NCBI GenBank assembly: GCA_016192645.1
Contig: JACPTT010000058.1
Location: forward strand, 1 to 15,660
Origin: Candidatus Levyibacteriota bacterium
Lineage (GTDB): Bacteria > Patescibacteriota > Microgenomatia > Levybacterales > UBA12049
DNA length: 15,660 nucleotides
Reading direction: 5' to 3'
The notes beneath the pieces were generated by a model that was not told where the DNA came from, did no database searches, and worked only from the letters and a program-made list of their open reading frames with translations. The number at the start of each line of letters is the position of its first letter. The first letter of the stretch is position 1. A program made the position numbers and the translations under genes. Below are positions 1 to 6,916 of the stretch, piece after piece.

Positions 1-753
1 CGAGATATTGACTTTGTATGTGATTTGCGCTTCTTTGTTTCTGGCTGTATTTTTTCCACTCATGATAGCCTGCGGAGTTTCATTCTGGCTTTCGTCGGCA
101 AATTGCTTATAAGAGGAAGAATCGGAAAAACCGCTTGTACAATTGGTTCCATTGACATTGTCGCACCGATACCCAAAGCCATAGGTGAGGATGCTTGCCC
201 AGACAGCCGAGCTGAGCTCGGTGCAGGAGCCGTTGTCGCAGGTTGTGTCGGGAATAAGCGCTTCGGAAGTTGAATCGCGAAGCGGGCTCGCCTCGCTGAA
301 GCTTTGACGAAGCGGGTGGTTTTCAAAGGCCGTTACTGAATAGCCATGGGGAGATCTGCTTGAAACAGTGAGATTGCTGGTGCGAGTTATCGGATTGGTT
401 GCTGAGAGGATGCCAAAGTCAATCAGGGTTTCGGAGATGCTGAACTTAAAGGCGGTGATGGAGTGGATATACTGAAATCCTGCTCTGACCTTATAATTTG
501 CTCCGCTGTAAAGCCCGGGCGCGGTTTGGCCAACTGTTTGGTCCAGCCTGTAATCCTCTCCTTTTGATATGCCGGCGGCGGTGTTGAGGTTGCCCATCTG
601 AAGAATAAAATTTTCGTTGGACATGGTTAGCGCCCGGACAGGGGCTGTAGCAAGAAGGAAGTAGAAGATAGTAAGTAGAAAAAAAATTTGAAATTTGAAA
701 TTTGAAATTTGAAATGAATTTTTAATATTTAAATTTAAAAATTTAGATTTCAT
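1..753 (-). CDS. Secreted protein of unknown function, C-terminus beyond the left edge
   Basis: The frame stays open for 251 codons from ATG (complement of 751-753) to base 1, so the C-terminus is missing. The first ~20 residues are polar and basic, followed by a hydrophobic stretch (about 23-38) and a likely signal-peptidase site after Ala41 (VRA|LT). The mature part is Ser/Thr/Asn-rich and looks beta-rich, with motifs such as LDQTVGQTAPG, ANYKVRAGFQYI and LTYGFGYRCDN. Four cysteines (two in CDNGSC) are consistent with disulphides outside the cell. I recall similar secreted proteins in Microgenomates genomes but know no function. There is no Shine-Dalgarno; a heptamer array abuts the start codon, and another array lies inside the signal-peptide codons. 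A palindrome shared with the comEC hydrolase gene encodes ELSS here. It is probably co-transcribed behind the 205-aa membrane protein, 27 bp upstream. Confidence 0.8.
   Translation of the reverse strand, partial: MKSKFLNLNIKNSFQISNFKFQIFFLLTIFYFLLATAPVRALTMSNENFILQMGNLNTAAGISKGEDYRLDQTVGQTAPGLYSGANYKVRAGFQYIHSITAFKFSISETLIDFGILSATNPITRTSNLTVSSRSPHGYSVTAFENHPLRQSFSEASPLRDSTSEALIPDTTCDNGSCTELSSAVWASILTYGFGYRCDNVNGTNCTSGFSDSSSYKQFADESQNETPQAIMSGKNTARNKEAQITYKVNIS
207..221. repeat. 15-bp palindrome inside a coding gene, copy 1
   Basis: Perfect inverted repeat with 7-bp arms CCGAGCT / AGCTCGG around one base. The same 15-mer (apart from strand) lies at 6213-6227 in an unrelated gene; both copies are read in the frame that encodes Glu-Leu-Ser-Ser. 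Confidence 0.75.
277..296. repeat. 20-bp GC-rich hairpin element inside a coding gene
   Basis: Arms GCGAAGCG and CGCCTCGC flank a 4-base loop, with one A/C mismatch. It is much richer in GC than its surroundings. The block GGGCTCGCCTCGC recurs at 7010-7022 in the histidine kinase, next to another GCGAAGCG (7040-7047), so the same pieces appear in a different order. Confidence 0.6.
684..715. repeat. Heptamer array (AAATTTG)x4 inside signal-peptide codons
   Basis: Four exact copies of AAATTTG (684-711) plus a 4-base partial copy. It encodes part of the N-region and start of the hydrophobic core of the secreted protein. Gain or loss of a 7-bp unit would shift the frame. Confidence 0.9.
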
Positions 754-779
754 TAAAAATTAAAAATTGTAAATTAAAA
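752..779. repeat. Heptamer array x4 at a gene junction
   Basis: Four 7-bp units (ATTAAAA, ATTAAAA, ATTGTAA, ATTAAAA) fill the spacer between the two minus-strand genes and overlap the start codon of the secreted protein. Confidence 0.85.
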
Positions 780-780
780 A

Positions 781-1398
781 TTATGAATCTGGTTCCTTCT
801 TGAGTTTTTCTGTTTCTTCCAAAATATCGTTGAGCTTTTCCACATCCTCGCTTTTTATGGCTTGTTTTTCGTTTTCAAGAACCCCTGCGACGTCTTTTTT
901 GATTGCTTGACTCGTTTTTTCTATCTGTTCTACTTGCTTTTCTCCTTTTCGATATTCCCTGCCAAAGAAAAAGGCAAGAGGAGAAATAAGGGCAAGCGAA
1001 CCAAGACGAAGAAAATTGCCCATAATATCGCCCGTCAGCGCCTCGGCCAAAAAGACAAGAATGGCGCCCAAGATAAAGATAAAAACAGTGGCTGGCTCAA
1101 AGACAAAAGCAATGCCAAAGCCCAAAAAATAAAGGAGGAAAAAAAGCGGGGAGGAAAGCCCGCCGGTTGAGAAGATAAAAAGCAAAATAAGAGTATTAAG
1201 GGTAAAAATGCTCAGGAAGTCTCTTTTGCTAATCACATTGGCGAGGTTAAATTCCTTCCTTCTGGCAGAAAGAAGAAGGAAAAGAAAAATTAAAAATCCA
1301 AGCGCTTGAATGGTGTAGTCGGACAAAGGAGTTTTTTGCCAAACAAAGACAAAGACAAAGGAGAGTAGCAACAAGAGTGATTGTCTAAGGAAAAGCAT
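781..1398 (-). CDS. Six-helix membrane protein with cytoplasmic coiled-coil tail
   Basis: 205 residues with about six hydrophobic segments (roughly 5-20, 30-44, 61-77, 83-100, 103-118, 129-146). A highly charged, probably coiled-coil tail (150-205, rich in Glu and Lys) follows. The loop STGGLSSPLFFL between helices 3 and 4 resembles the GG..(N/S)P(F/L) loop of RegB-like and other multi-helix sensor-kinase membrane domains. However, no kinase domain follows. I therefore read it as a sensor-like or scaffold membrane protein of unknown function. The start is supported by a promoter whose -10 box ends 6 nt before the ATG. It is divergent from leuS with a 63-bp gap and likely leads a unit with the downstream secreted protein. 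Confidence 0.75.
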   Translation of the reverse strand: MLFLRQSLLLLLSFVFVFVWQKTPLSDYTIQALGFLIFLFLLLSARRKEFNLANVISKRDFLSIFTLNTLILLFIFSTGGLSSPLFFLLYFLGFGIAFVFEPATVFIFILGAILVFLAEALTGDIMGNFLRLGSLALISPLAFFFGREYRKGEKQVEQIEKTSQAIKKDVAGVLENEKQAIKSEDVEKLNDILEETEKLKKEPDS

Positions 1399-1404
1399 AG
1401 CTTA

Positions 1405-1433
1405 ATCGTAGTGGATTTTTCTAAAAAACGCAA
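1405..1433 (-). promoter_or_regulatory. Promoter of the membrane-protein gene, predicted leaderless
   Basis: On the minus strand: TTGCGT (-35), a 17-nt spacer, TACGAT (-10), then 6 nt to ATG at 1398. The expected transcription start falls on the start codon. Inferred from consensus match only. Confidence 0.55.
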
Positions 1434-1449
1434 TTCGCTAAAGATGTTG

Positions 1450-1455
1450 TATAAT
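1450..1455 (+). promoter_or_regulatory. -10 box of leuS, predicted leaderless
   Basis: Perfect TATAAT followed by GGGTTT and then ATG at 1462, so transcription should start at the start codon. No convincing -35 box lies 16-18 nt upstream. Confidence 0.55.
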
Positions 1456-1461
1456 GGGTTT

Positions 1462-4020
1462 ATGAAATACAATCCGTCCGAGATCGAGGCAAAGTGGCAG
1501 AAGAAATGGGAGGAGGAAGGATCTTATTGGGCTTTGGATTTTGATAAGAGACCTAAGTTTTACCTTCTGATTGAATTTCCCTATCCTTCTGGCGCTGGTC
1601 TTCATGTCGGTCATGTTCGATCCTGGTCAGCCATGGATGCATATGGCAGAAAAAAGCGAATGGAAGGATATAATGTTTTGTATCCCATCGGCTGGGATGC
1701 TTTCGGTTTGCCTGCCGAAAACTATGCCATTAAAATGGGAGTTCATCCCTCAAAGATTGTGCCACAAAACATCGCGCGGTTTAAAAAACAATGTAAATCC
1801 TTAGGTTTATCATTTGATTGGAGTCGCGAGATTAATACGACCGACCCCAAGTATTACAAATGGACGCAATGGATTTTTTTAAAGTTCTTTGAAAAAGGCC
1901 TTGCTTACCGGGCAGATGTGCCGGTTAACTGGTGTCCAGTTTGCAAAACCAACCTCGCGGATGAGGAAGTTTTAGCAGACGGGGCTCATGAGCGTTGTGG
2001 GCAAAAAACTCAAAAAAGAATGCAAAAACAGTGGCTTTTAAAAATAACTGCTTATGCCGACCGTTTACTTGAAGATTTAGAAACGGTTGATTACTCGTCT
2101 AAGATTGCTACGCAGCAGGTTAATTGGATTGGCAGGAAAGAAGGAATTAATATTCTCTATGAAATTGAGGGAAGAAGTGAAAAGATTGTTTGTTTTACTA
2201 CCCGTCCGGACACGAATTTTGGGGCAACTTTTGTGGTTCTTGCTCCTGAACACCCATTTGTCGCTTCGCTCTTAAATTCGAAACTAAAGAAAATGAAGGC
2301 TTATGTTGAGAAAGCAAAAAAGAAATCGGCAATAGAGCGAATTGCAGAAGGAAGAAAAAAAACAGGAGTCTTTACGGGACTATATTGCATAAACCAGCTC
2401 AACAACTACAAAATGCCTCTTTTTATATCAGATTTTGTTTTGATGGAGTTTGGAACCGGGGCTGTAGTTGGGGTGCCAGGGCATGATAAAAGGGATTTTG
2501 AATTTGCGAAAAAGTTTAACCTTCCAATTCCTCGGGTGGTTGTTGGAAAAGACGGCGACACATCCGAAATTACGCAAAAGGAGCAGGTTCAAGAAGAAAA
2601 AGGAACAATGATTAACTCGGATTTTCTAAATGGTCTTGATATTTCTGAGGCAACTAAAAGGATAATGGATTATCTGGAGGAAAAAGGTTGGGGAAAAAGA
2701 ACCGTTACTTACCATATGCGGGATTGGGTTTTCAGTCGGCAGCACTATTGGGGAGAGCCGATCCCAATTATTCATTGCAATCAGCCAACTGGCGGATGCG
2801 GGGCAGTTCCTGTTCCAGAAAAAAAGCTACCGGTTGAGCTTCCATATTTAGAAAAATATCAGCCTTCTGGTACAGGAGAATCGCCGCTGGCTCTAGCTTT
2901 GGATTGGGTAGATGTTAAATGCCCAAAATGCGGCGGTCGTGCTCGGCGGGAAACCGACACCATGCCAAACTGGGCGGGTTCAAACTGGTATTACGTGCGC
3001 TATTTAGATCCTCATAACGACAAAACCCTTGCCGATAAAAAGAAAATGGATTATTGGTTGCCGGTCGATCTTTATCAGGGCGGTTTTGAACACACAACCC
3101 TTCATCTTTTATATTCAAGATTTGTTTATAAGTTTTTATATGATGTTGGAGCAGTACCTAATCCTGAGCCCTATGCTAAAAGACGTTCTCACGGAATAGT
3201 TTTAGGACCAGACGGCAGGAAAATGAGTAAGTCGTTTGATAACGTAGTCAACCCAGAGGATGTTGTTGGTAAATTTGGCGCAGATACGTTGAGGGTTTAC
3301 GAGATGTTTATGGGGCCATTTGATCAAACAATTGCCTGGAGCGAGGAGGGAGTTGAGGGATGTTTTCGTTTTCTAAAGAGAGTTTGGCGGCTTTCTTTAA
3401 CAAAGGTTACGCAAGAAAAAACCCCTTTAAGTCTTCTTGCAAAGCTAAATCGAACAATTAAAAAGGTTGGGCAGGACATAGAGAGTTTAAAGTTCAATAC
3501 CGCCGTAGCGTCAATGATGGAATTTACGAACGAATGGCAAAGCAATAAAAAAGGTTTAAATAAAGCAGATTTGAAAAACTTCTTGCTGACACTTGCTCCT
3601 TTTGCGCCGCACATGACGGAAGAGCTGTGGCAACAGATTAGAAGATTTGAAGTGCGAGGTGAGAAGTTGGAGCTTGATTCCTTGAATTCTAGAAATCGAG
3701 ACATCAGGAGGTCAAATTTTCAAGATCAAGACAATCCCATTTCTCACTTCAAAGATTCGGTATTTGAATCTATTCATCTCCAACCCTGGCCAGTCTATGA
3801 TCCGAAGTTTTTGCAAGAAGAAGAGGCAATGATTGTGATTCAGGTGAATGGCAAGGTGAGAGACGGTATCAAAATTAAAAGTGAAAAATTAAAAATTAAA
3901 AATGAAATAGAAAAAATGGCAAAAAAGAGCGAAAGGGTTCGGAAGTATTTAGAGGGGAAGAAGGTTAAGCAAGTTGTTTATGTGGAGGGGAAGATCATGA
4001 ACTTTGTTACAGAACAATGA
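1462..4020 (+). CDS. leuS: Leucyl-tRNA synthetase
   Basis: Class I synthetase charging tRNA-Leu with leucine in the cytoplasm; 852 residues, a normal bacterial size. HIGH-type motif HVGH is at 48-51 after PYPSGAG; KMSKS is at 587-591. The editing (CP1) domain shows TTRPDTNFGATF and GTGAVVGVPGHDKRDF; zinc-type cysteines occur in WCPVC and CPKCGG. The C-terminal VNGKVRD region is complete. I chose ATG 1462 (MKYNPSEIEAKW, the usual family start) because TATAAT ends 6 nt before it; the frame is open upstream to TTG 1381, but that would overlap the divergent gene and its promoter. Two oddities: about 40 extra residues (729-769) between the anticodon-binding helices and SIHLQPWP, encoded by a repeat-rich hairpin, and a Lys/Ile-rich stretch near the end encoded by a heptamer array. 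Confidence 0.97.
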   Translation: MKYNPSEIEAKWQKKWEEEGSYWALDFDKRPKFYLLIEFPYPSGAGLHVGHVRSWSAMDAYGRKKRMEGYNVLYPIGWDAFGLPAENYAIKMGVHPSKIVPQNIARFKKQCKSLGLSFDWSREINTTDPKYYKWTQWIFLKFFEKGLAYRADVPVNWCPVCKTNLADEEVLADGAHERCGQKTQKRMQKQWLLKITAYADRLLEDLETVDYSSKIATQQVNWIGRKEGINILYEIEGRSEKIVCFTTRPDTNFGATFVVLAPEHPFVASLLNSKLKKMKAYVEKAKKKSAIERIAEGRKKTGVFTGLYCINQLNNYKMPLFISDFVLMEFGTGAVVGVPGHDKRDFEFAKKFNLPIPRVVVGKDGDTSEITQKEQVQEEKGTMINSDFLNGLDISEATKRIMDYLEEKGWGKRTVTYHMRDWVFSRQHYWGEPIPIIHCNQPTGGCGAVPVPEKKLPVELPYLEKYQPSGTGESPLALALDWVDVKCPKCGGRARRETDTMPNWAGSNWYYVRYLDPHNDKTLADKKKMDYWLPVDLYQGGFEHTTLHLLYSRFVYKFLYDVGAVPNPEPYAKRRSHGIVLGPDGRKMSKSFDNVVNPEDVVGKFGADTLRVYEMFMGPFDQTIAWSEEGVEGCFRFLKRVWRLSLTKVTQEKTPLSLLAKLNRTIKKVGQDIESLKFNTAVASMMEFTNEWQSNKKGLNKADLKNFLLTLAPFAPHMTEELWQQIRRFEVRGEKLELDSLNSRNRDIRRSNFQDQDNPISHFKDSVFESIHLQPWPVYDPKFLQEEEAMIVIQVNGKVRDGIKIKSEKLKIKNEIEKMAKKSERVRKYLEGKKVKQVVYVEGKIMNFVTEQ
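3646..3765. repeat. In-frame repeat-rich inverted insert within leuS
   Basis: About 120 bp that add roughly 40 residues absent from typical LeuS. The left part (TTTGAAGTG..., CTTGAT, CTTGA) and the reverse complement of the right part (TTTGAAGTGAGA..., CTTGAT, CTTGA) match with small indels, giving a long imperfect hairpin made of ~7-bp units. The composition resembles the spacer at 12281-12437. Confidence 0.6.
3874..3908. repeat. Heptamer array x5 near the 3' end of leuS
   Basis: Units ATTAAAA, GTGAAAA, ATTAAAA, ATTAAAA, ATGAAAT in tandem. They encode the Lys/Ile-rich segment KIKSEKLKIKNEIEK in place of the usual acidic segment of this domain, with almost no change in length. Confidence 0.75.
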
Positions 4021-4027
4021 TGGTTCC

Positions 4028-4093
4028 ATTGTCGCATTGTTCAATTGTTGGTTAAGCGTTTAACAATCGAACAATTGAGCCATAGAACAATTT
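4028..4093. repeat. Inverted octamer arrays between leuS and comEA
   Basis: Left arm: ATTGTCGC, ATTGTTCA, ATTGTTGG. Centre: GGTTAAGCGTTTAACA, with GTTAA/TTAAC pairing. Right arm: AACAATCG, AACAATTG, AGCCATAG, AACAATTT. The transcript could fold into a hairpin of about 65 nt ending 7 nt before the comEA ATG. There is no T-tract directly after a strong stem, so it is not a typical terminator. Confidence 0.75.
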
Positions 4094-4100
4094 TAATTAC

Positions 4101-4730
4101 ATGGATCTTAGTCAATCCTTCGAGGCTTATAAGCCCTTTCTAAAGCAATACTGGCTTCCGATAGCTCTTGCATTATTTGGTTTGATATTCTTAAGTTATG
4201 GTCTGATAGCTTTATTTGGCGGTTCTTCTTCCTCAACCGAGGTTGTTTTTGAATCAGGAGCGCCTGCCTCAGAAAGCGCTCGGCTCAAAGAGATAATTAT
4301 TGATGTTTCGGGAGCGGTTGTTAAACCCGGGGTTTATCATCTCAATTTTGACTCTCGGGTTCAGGATGCGCTTGTTGCAGCGGGCGGGTTGGCAGGTTCA
4401 GCCGACAGAAATTGGGTGGAAAAGAATTTGAATTTGGCGGCAAAGCTTCGGGATGGAGGAAAGATTTATATTCCACACGAAGGAGAATCAAGAATCATGA
4501 ATCAAGAATCAGGGAGTACGCTGGGCGCAGGGACTGGGGTTACCTCAGGACTAATTAACATTAATACTGCTAGCGAGAGCGAATTGGATACTCTGCCCGG
4601 AATTGGGCCGGTGACAGCTCAAAAGATTATAAACGGAAGGCCGTATGAGACAATCGAAGACCTTCTCAATCGAAAAATTGTGGGGAGTAAGGTTTTTGAG
4701 CAGATAAAGGAGAAGATAACAGTGTATTAG
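4101..4730 (+). CDS. comEA: ComEA-like DNA receptor with SLBB and helix-hairpin-helix domains
   Basis: 209 residues. An N-terminal cytoplasmic stretch, one membrane anchor (about 18-39), a short Ser-rich linker, an SLBB domain (about 64-125: IIIDVSGAVVKPGVY ... GGKIYIPHE), a low-complexity linker (127-150) and a C-terminal double helix-hairpin-helix (151-208: ININTASESELDTLPGIGP). ComEA binds incoming double-stranded DNA at the outer face of the membrane and passes it to ComEC during natural transformation; its place just before the comEC halves fits. No Shine-Dalgarno precedes the ATG; the spacer is an inverted octamer array. The linker is encoded by a perfect 4 x 7-bp array, so it is likely a repeat-derived spacer that tolerates change. 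Confidence 0.92.
   Translation: MDLSQSFEAYKPFLKQYWLPIALALFGLIFLSYGLIALFGGSSSSTEVVFESGAPASESARLKEIIIDVSGAVVKPGVYHLNFDSRVQDALVAAGGLAGSADRNWVEKNLNLAAKLRDGGKIYIPHEGESRIMNQESGSTLGAGTGVTSGLININTASESELDTLPGIGPVTAQKIINGRPYETIEDLLNRKIVGSKVFEQIKEKITVY
4485..4512. repeat. Heptamer array x4 in the comEA linker
   Basis: Units GAATCAA, GAATCAT, GAATCAA, GAATCAG. They encode ESRIMNQES between the SLBB and helix-hairpin-helix domains. Confidence 0.9.
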
Positions 4731-4790
4731 ATTGCTCAATTGTTTGATTGTTCGATTGTTAACAATAGAGCAATGTAACAATGAAACAAT
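4731..4790. repeat. Inverted octamer arrays covering the comEC start codon
   Basis: Left arm: ATTGCTCA, ATTGTTTG, ATTGTTCG, ATTGTT (4731-4760). Right arm: AACAATAG, AGCAATGT, AACAATGA, AACAAT (4761-4790). The four ATTGTT-type hexamers pair with the four AACAAT-type hexamers, separated by 2-base internal mismatches. The array begins right after the comEA stop, and the comEC ATG (4781-4783) lies in the third right-hand unit, so its A and U would be paired in the mRNA. Confidence 0.88.
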
Positions 4791-5995
4791 TTTCTGCAAT
4801 TTTTCTGTTTCTCATATTACTTCTCCTTCGCTTCTTTTTATTCTACCAAAACCAGCCTCAATATCAAGATGGGCAACAGCTTGAGTTTGAGATAACGCTT
4901 CTTTCAGAGCCGCAAACCGTTGGCAGTCTACAAAGAGTGATTGCTAATTTAGAGAATGGGGAGAGAATTTTTATCACCACTGCTCAATTTCCAGAATTTC
5001 ATTATGGTCAAACGCTGCGCTTTTCTGGCGATCTAAAGAAGAGATTGCTAACGAACGAAAAGGTTATTTTGACAATGTTTTTCCCCAATGCGAAACCTGT
5101 AGAAACCCCGCTTAAATCGGGGTTGGCACTCACATCTTTTATTCGCCAAAAAGTGATTTTACTTTTTGAAAAAACCCTTCCGCCAAACTCATCCGGTCTT
5201 CTTTTGGGAGTTGTTTTTGGTATTAGAGAAGGCATGGACAAGACTTTTTCGAATGATCTTAGATTATCGGGCGTTTTGCATGTGGTAGCAGCTTCGGGAA
5301 TGAATGTGACAATGGTTGGTGGATTCTTGAGTTCTCTTTTTGGGTCGATTTTACGGCGTCAAATAGCTCTTGTATTTAGTATTTTTGGAATTTTATTCTA
5401 TGCCTTGCTGGCCGGGTTTGAACCCTCAATTATGCGAGCCTCAATTATGGGTATTTTTGCCTTTTCAGCTCAGATTTTGGGCAGGCAGAACTTGGCCACA
5501 TATGCCTTGTTCTTAGCTGGCTATTTAATGCTTCTTTTCTCACCATCGCTTATTTTTGATGTTGGGTTTCAGCTTTCTTTTTTGGCTACCCTTGGGCTTT
5601 TGCATATAAAACCGCTTCTTTTCAAAAAATTAGTTATTGGCGATGATTTGACAACAACTATCTCGGCTCAAGCGGTAACTTTGCCTATTCTTCTCTCAAA
5701 TTTCGGCAGTTATTCGCTCTGGTCGGTAATCGTCAATGGCTTAGTCCTTTGGACAATTCCGATTTTGATGATTTTAGGCGGGGTAGGAGCAATGTTTGGA
5801 TTACTGATTGAACCGTTAGGACAGCTTATTTTGTATCTTGCCCTGCCTTTTCTCTTGTTTTTTGAGATGATTGTTCATGCTTCTTCAAAATGGGGTGGGG
5901 TAGTGGCGCTTGAGAGTTTTCCCTGGCAGATTGCAGTTGGGTATTATGGCCTGCTCTTGGCAACAATAGTCTTCTTTGGGAAGAAGAAAAAATAG
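4781..5995 (+). CDS. comEC: ComEC membrane channel half (OB-fold plus competence domain)
   Basis: 404 residues corresponding to the N-terminal part of ComEC/Rec2, the inner-membrane channel that takes single-stranded DNA into the cell. One N-terminal helix (about 5-22), an extracytoplasmic OB-like region (about 30-105), then a multi-helix competence domain. Family motifs are present: VLHVVAASGMNVTMVGG, FEPSIMRASIMG and LIFDVGFQLSFLATLGLL. It ends in FFGKKKK-TAG. The metallo-hydrolase domain usually fused at the C-terminus is encoded by the next ORF, which continues in the same frame after this single TAG. The start ATG lies inside a hairpin-forming octamer array and has no Shine-Dalgarno. A perfect palindrome at 5104-5124 encodes part of the loop ETPLKSGLA. 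Confidence 0.92.
   Translation: MKQFSAIFLFLILLLLRFFLFYQNQPQYQDGQQLEFEITLLSEPQTVGSLQRVIANLENGERIFITTAQFPEFHYGQTLRFSGDLKKRLLTNEKVILTMFFPNAKPVETPLKSGLALTSFIRQKVILLFEKTLPPNSSGLLLGVVFGIREGMDKTFSNDLRLSGVLHVVAASGMNVTMVGGFLSSLFGSILRRQIALVFSIFGILFYALLAGFEPSIMRASIMGIFAFSAQILGRQNLATYALFLAGYLMLLFSPSLIFDVGFQLSFLATLGLLHIKPLLFKKLVIGDDLTTTISAQAVTLPILLSNFGSYSLWSVIVNGLVLWTIPILMILGGVGAMFGLLIEPLGQLILYLALPFLLFFEMIVHASSKWGGVVALESFPWQIAVGYYGLLLATIVFFGKKKK
5104..5124. repeat. Palindrome inside comEC
   Basis: Perfect 7-bp arms AACCCCG / CGGGGTT around a 7-base loop CTTAAAT. The right part, TTAAATCGGGG, recurs at 9997-10007 in an intergenic palindrome. Confidence 0.65.
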
Positions 5996-6001
5996 GACAT
6001 A

Positions 6002-6910
6002 TTGCATCAAACAAGATCTTTTTTTGTGAAAAATCCGTGGAAAATCGCATTTATAATTTCTCTAGCCCTTTTTTCTTTAGGCGGAATCTTTTTCTATCAG
6101 CAAGCTCGGTTAAACGACGGTAAGCTTCATGTTGTTTTTTGCAATGTTGGGCAGGGAGATGCAATTTTTATCCGCACCCCCAAAGGTTTGGATATCCTTG
6201 TGGATGGGGGACCCGAGCTCAGCTCGGTTCTCTCTTGCCTCTCAAACCACATGCCGTTTTGGGATCGGACAATCGAGGTTGTGGCCTTAACTCACCCTCA
6301 TGCCGATCACTTAGTGGGGCTTATTTCGGTTCTAAAACGTTATAAAGTAGGGTCATTTATTACAGAAAAACTTGAGAATAAGACGCAGAGCTTCCGGGAA
6401 CTTATGAAGATCGTTGAAGATAAGAAGATTAGCGTTCGGTATGGATTTGCAGGAGATAGACTGATAACAAAGGACGGAGTAGTTTTTCAGGTCCTGTCTC
6501 CTTCTGAAGAATTTTTGCAAAGAACAAGTCCAAGCGGAGTAATCGGGGAGAGCGGAGAGTTTGCCTCGCTTATTTTGCTTGTTTCGTATGGGGAGTTTGA
6601 TATTCTCTTAACCGGCGACAGCCAGATTACCGGACTTGAAGAAGCATTAGGGGTTCAACCCCTATCGCAGCTTGAGGTTTTTCAAGTCGCCCACCACGGC
6701 TCAAAAACCGGTCTCAGCGAGGAAGTTCTTAGTGAGGTCCGACCTCGTTTGGCAGTAATTTCGGTTGGAAAAAACAACAAATACGGCCATCCGCATAAAG
6801 AAGTAATTGAGATATTAAGAGATAAAGATATTAAGATATTAAGAACGGATTTGGATGGGGAAGTAGAGATTATTTCGGATGGGAAGGGGTGGGGGCTAGT
6901 AGATCATTGA
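6002..6910 (+). CDS. ComEC-type metallo-beta-lactamase-fold hydrolase, separate gene
   Basis: 302 residues: one N-terminal membrane helix (about 14-32), then a ComEC-like MBL domain. Visible motifs: NVGQGDAIFI, DGG, the metal-binding THPHADHLVG, LLTGD, VAHHGSKTG and GHPHKEV. The metal ligands look intact, so it is probably active; in ComEC this domain is proposed to be the nuclease that degrades the non-transported strand. Start TTG 6002 has a weak AGGA 5 nt upstream; GTG 6026 is the alternative. It lies 6 bp after the comEC TAG and in the same frame, so the two are split halves of an ancestral ComEC. Two palindromes (6213-6227, 6649-6663) and a 4 x 8-bp array (6811-6842) lie inside the gene. 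Confidence 0.9.
   Translation: MHQTRSFFVKNPWKIAFIISLALFSLGGIFFYQQARLNDGKLHVVFCNVGQGDAIFIRTPKGLDILVDGGPELSSVLSCLSNHMPFWDRTIEVVALTHPHADHLVGLISVLKRYKVGSFITEKLENKTQSFRELMKIVEDKKISVRYGFAGDRLITKDGVVFQVLSPSEEFLQRTSPSGVIGESGEFASLILLVSYGEFDILLTGDSQITGLEEALGVQPLSQLEVFQVAHHGSKTGLSEEVLSEVRPRLAVISVGKNNKYGHPHKEVIEILRDKDIKILRTDLDGEVEIISDGKGWGLVDH
6213..6227. repeat. 15-bp palindrome inside a coding gene, copy 2
   Basis: Same sequence as 207-221: CCGAGCT, one base, AGCTCGG. It directly follows the codons for the conserved DGG motif and encodes PELSSV. Confidence 0.75.
6649..6663. repeat. 15-bp palindrome inside the hydrolase gene
   Basis: Perfect arms AGGGGTT / AACCCCT around one base, encoding part of ALGVQPL, a variable loop before the VAHHGS motif. 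Confidence 0.65.
6811..6842. repeat. Octamer array x4 near the end of the hydrolase gene
   Basis: Units GATATTAA, GAGATAAA, GATATTAA, GATATTAA, encoding EILRDKDIKIL. The helix-strand pair it encodes is normal for the family, so the array may partly reflect constrained protein sequence. Confidence 0.7.
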
Positions 6911-6916
6911 AAGCCC

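Noticed and set aside
60..326. 88-aa ORF on the minus strand
   Set aside because: It lies in a different frame from the long, signal-peptide-bearing open frame that runs from 753 to 1 and has family-like sequence; it is a shadow.
684..715. CRISPR array
   Set aside because: Units are 7-9 bp and adjacent, with no spacers; no cas genes are present.
1381..1461. 27-codon upstream extension of leuS from TTG 1381
   Set aside because: It would overlap the divergent gene's start and its promoter, and the family N-terminus plus a TATAAT 6 nt upstream support ATG 1462.
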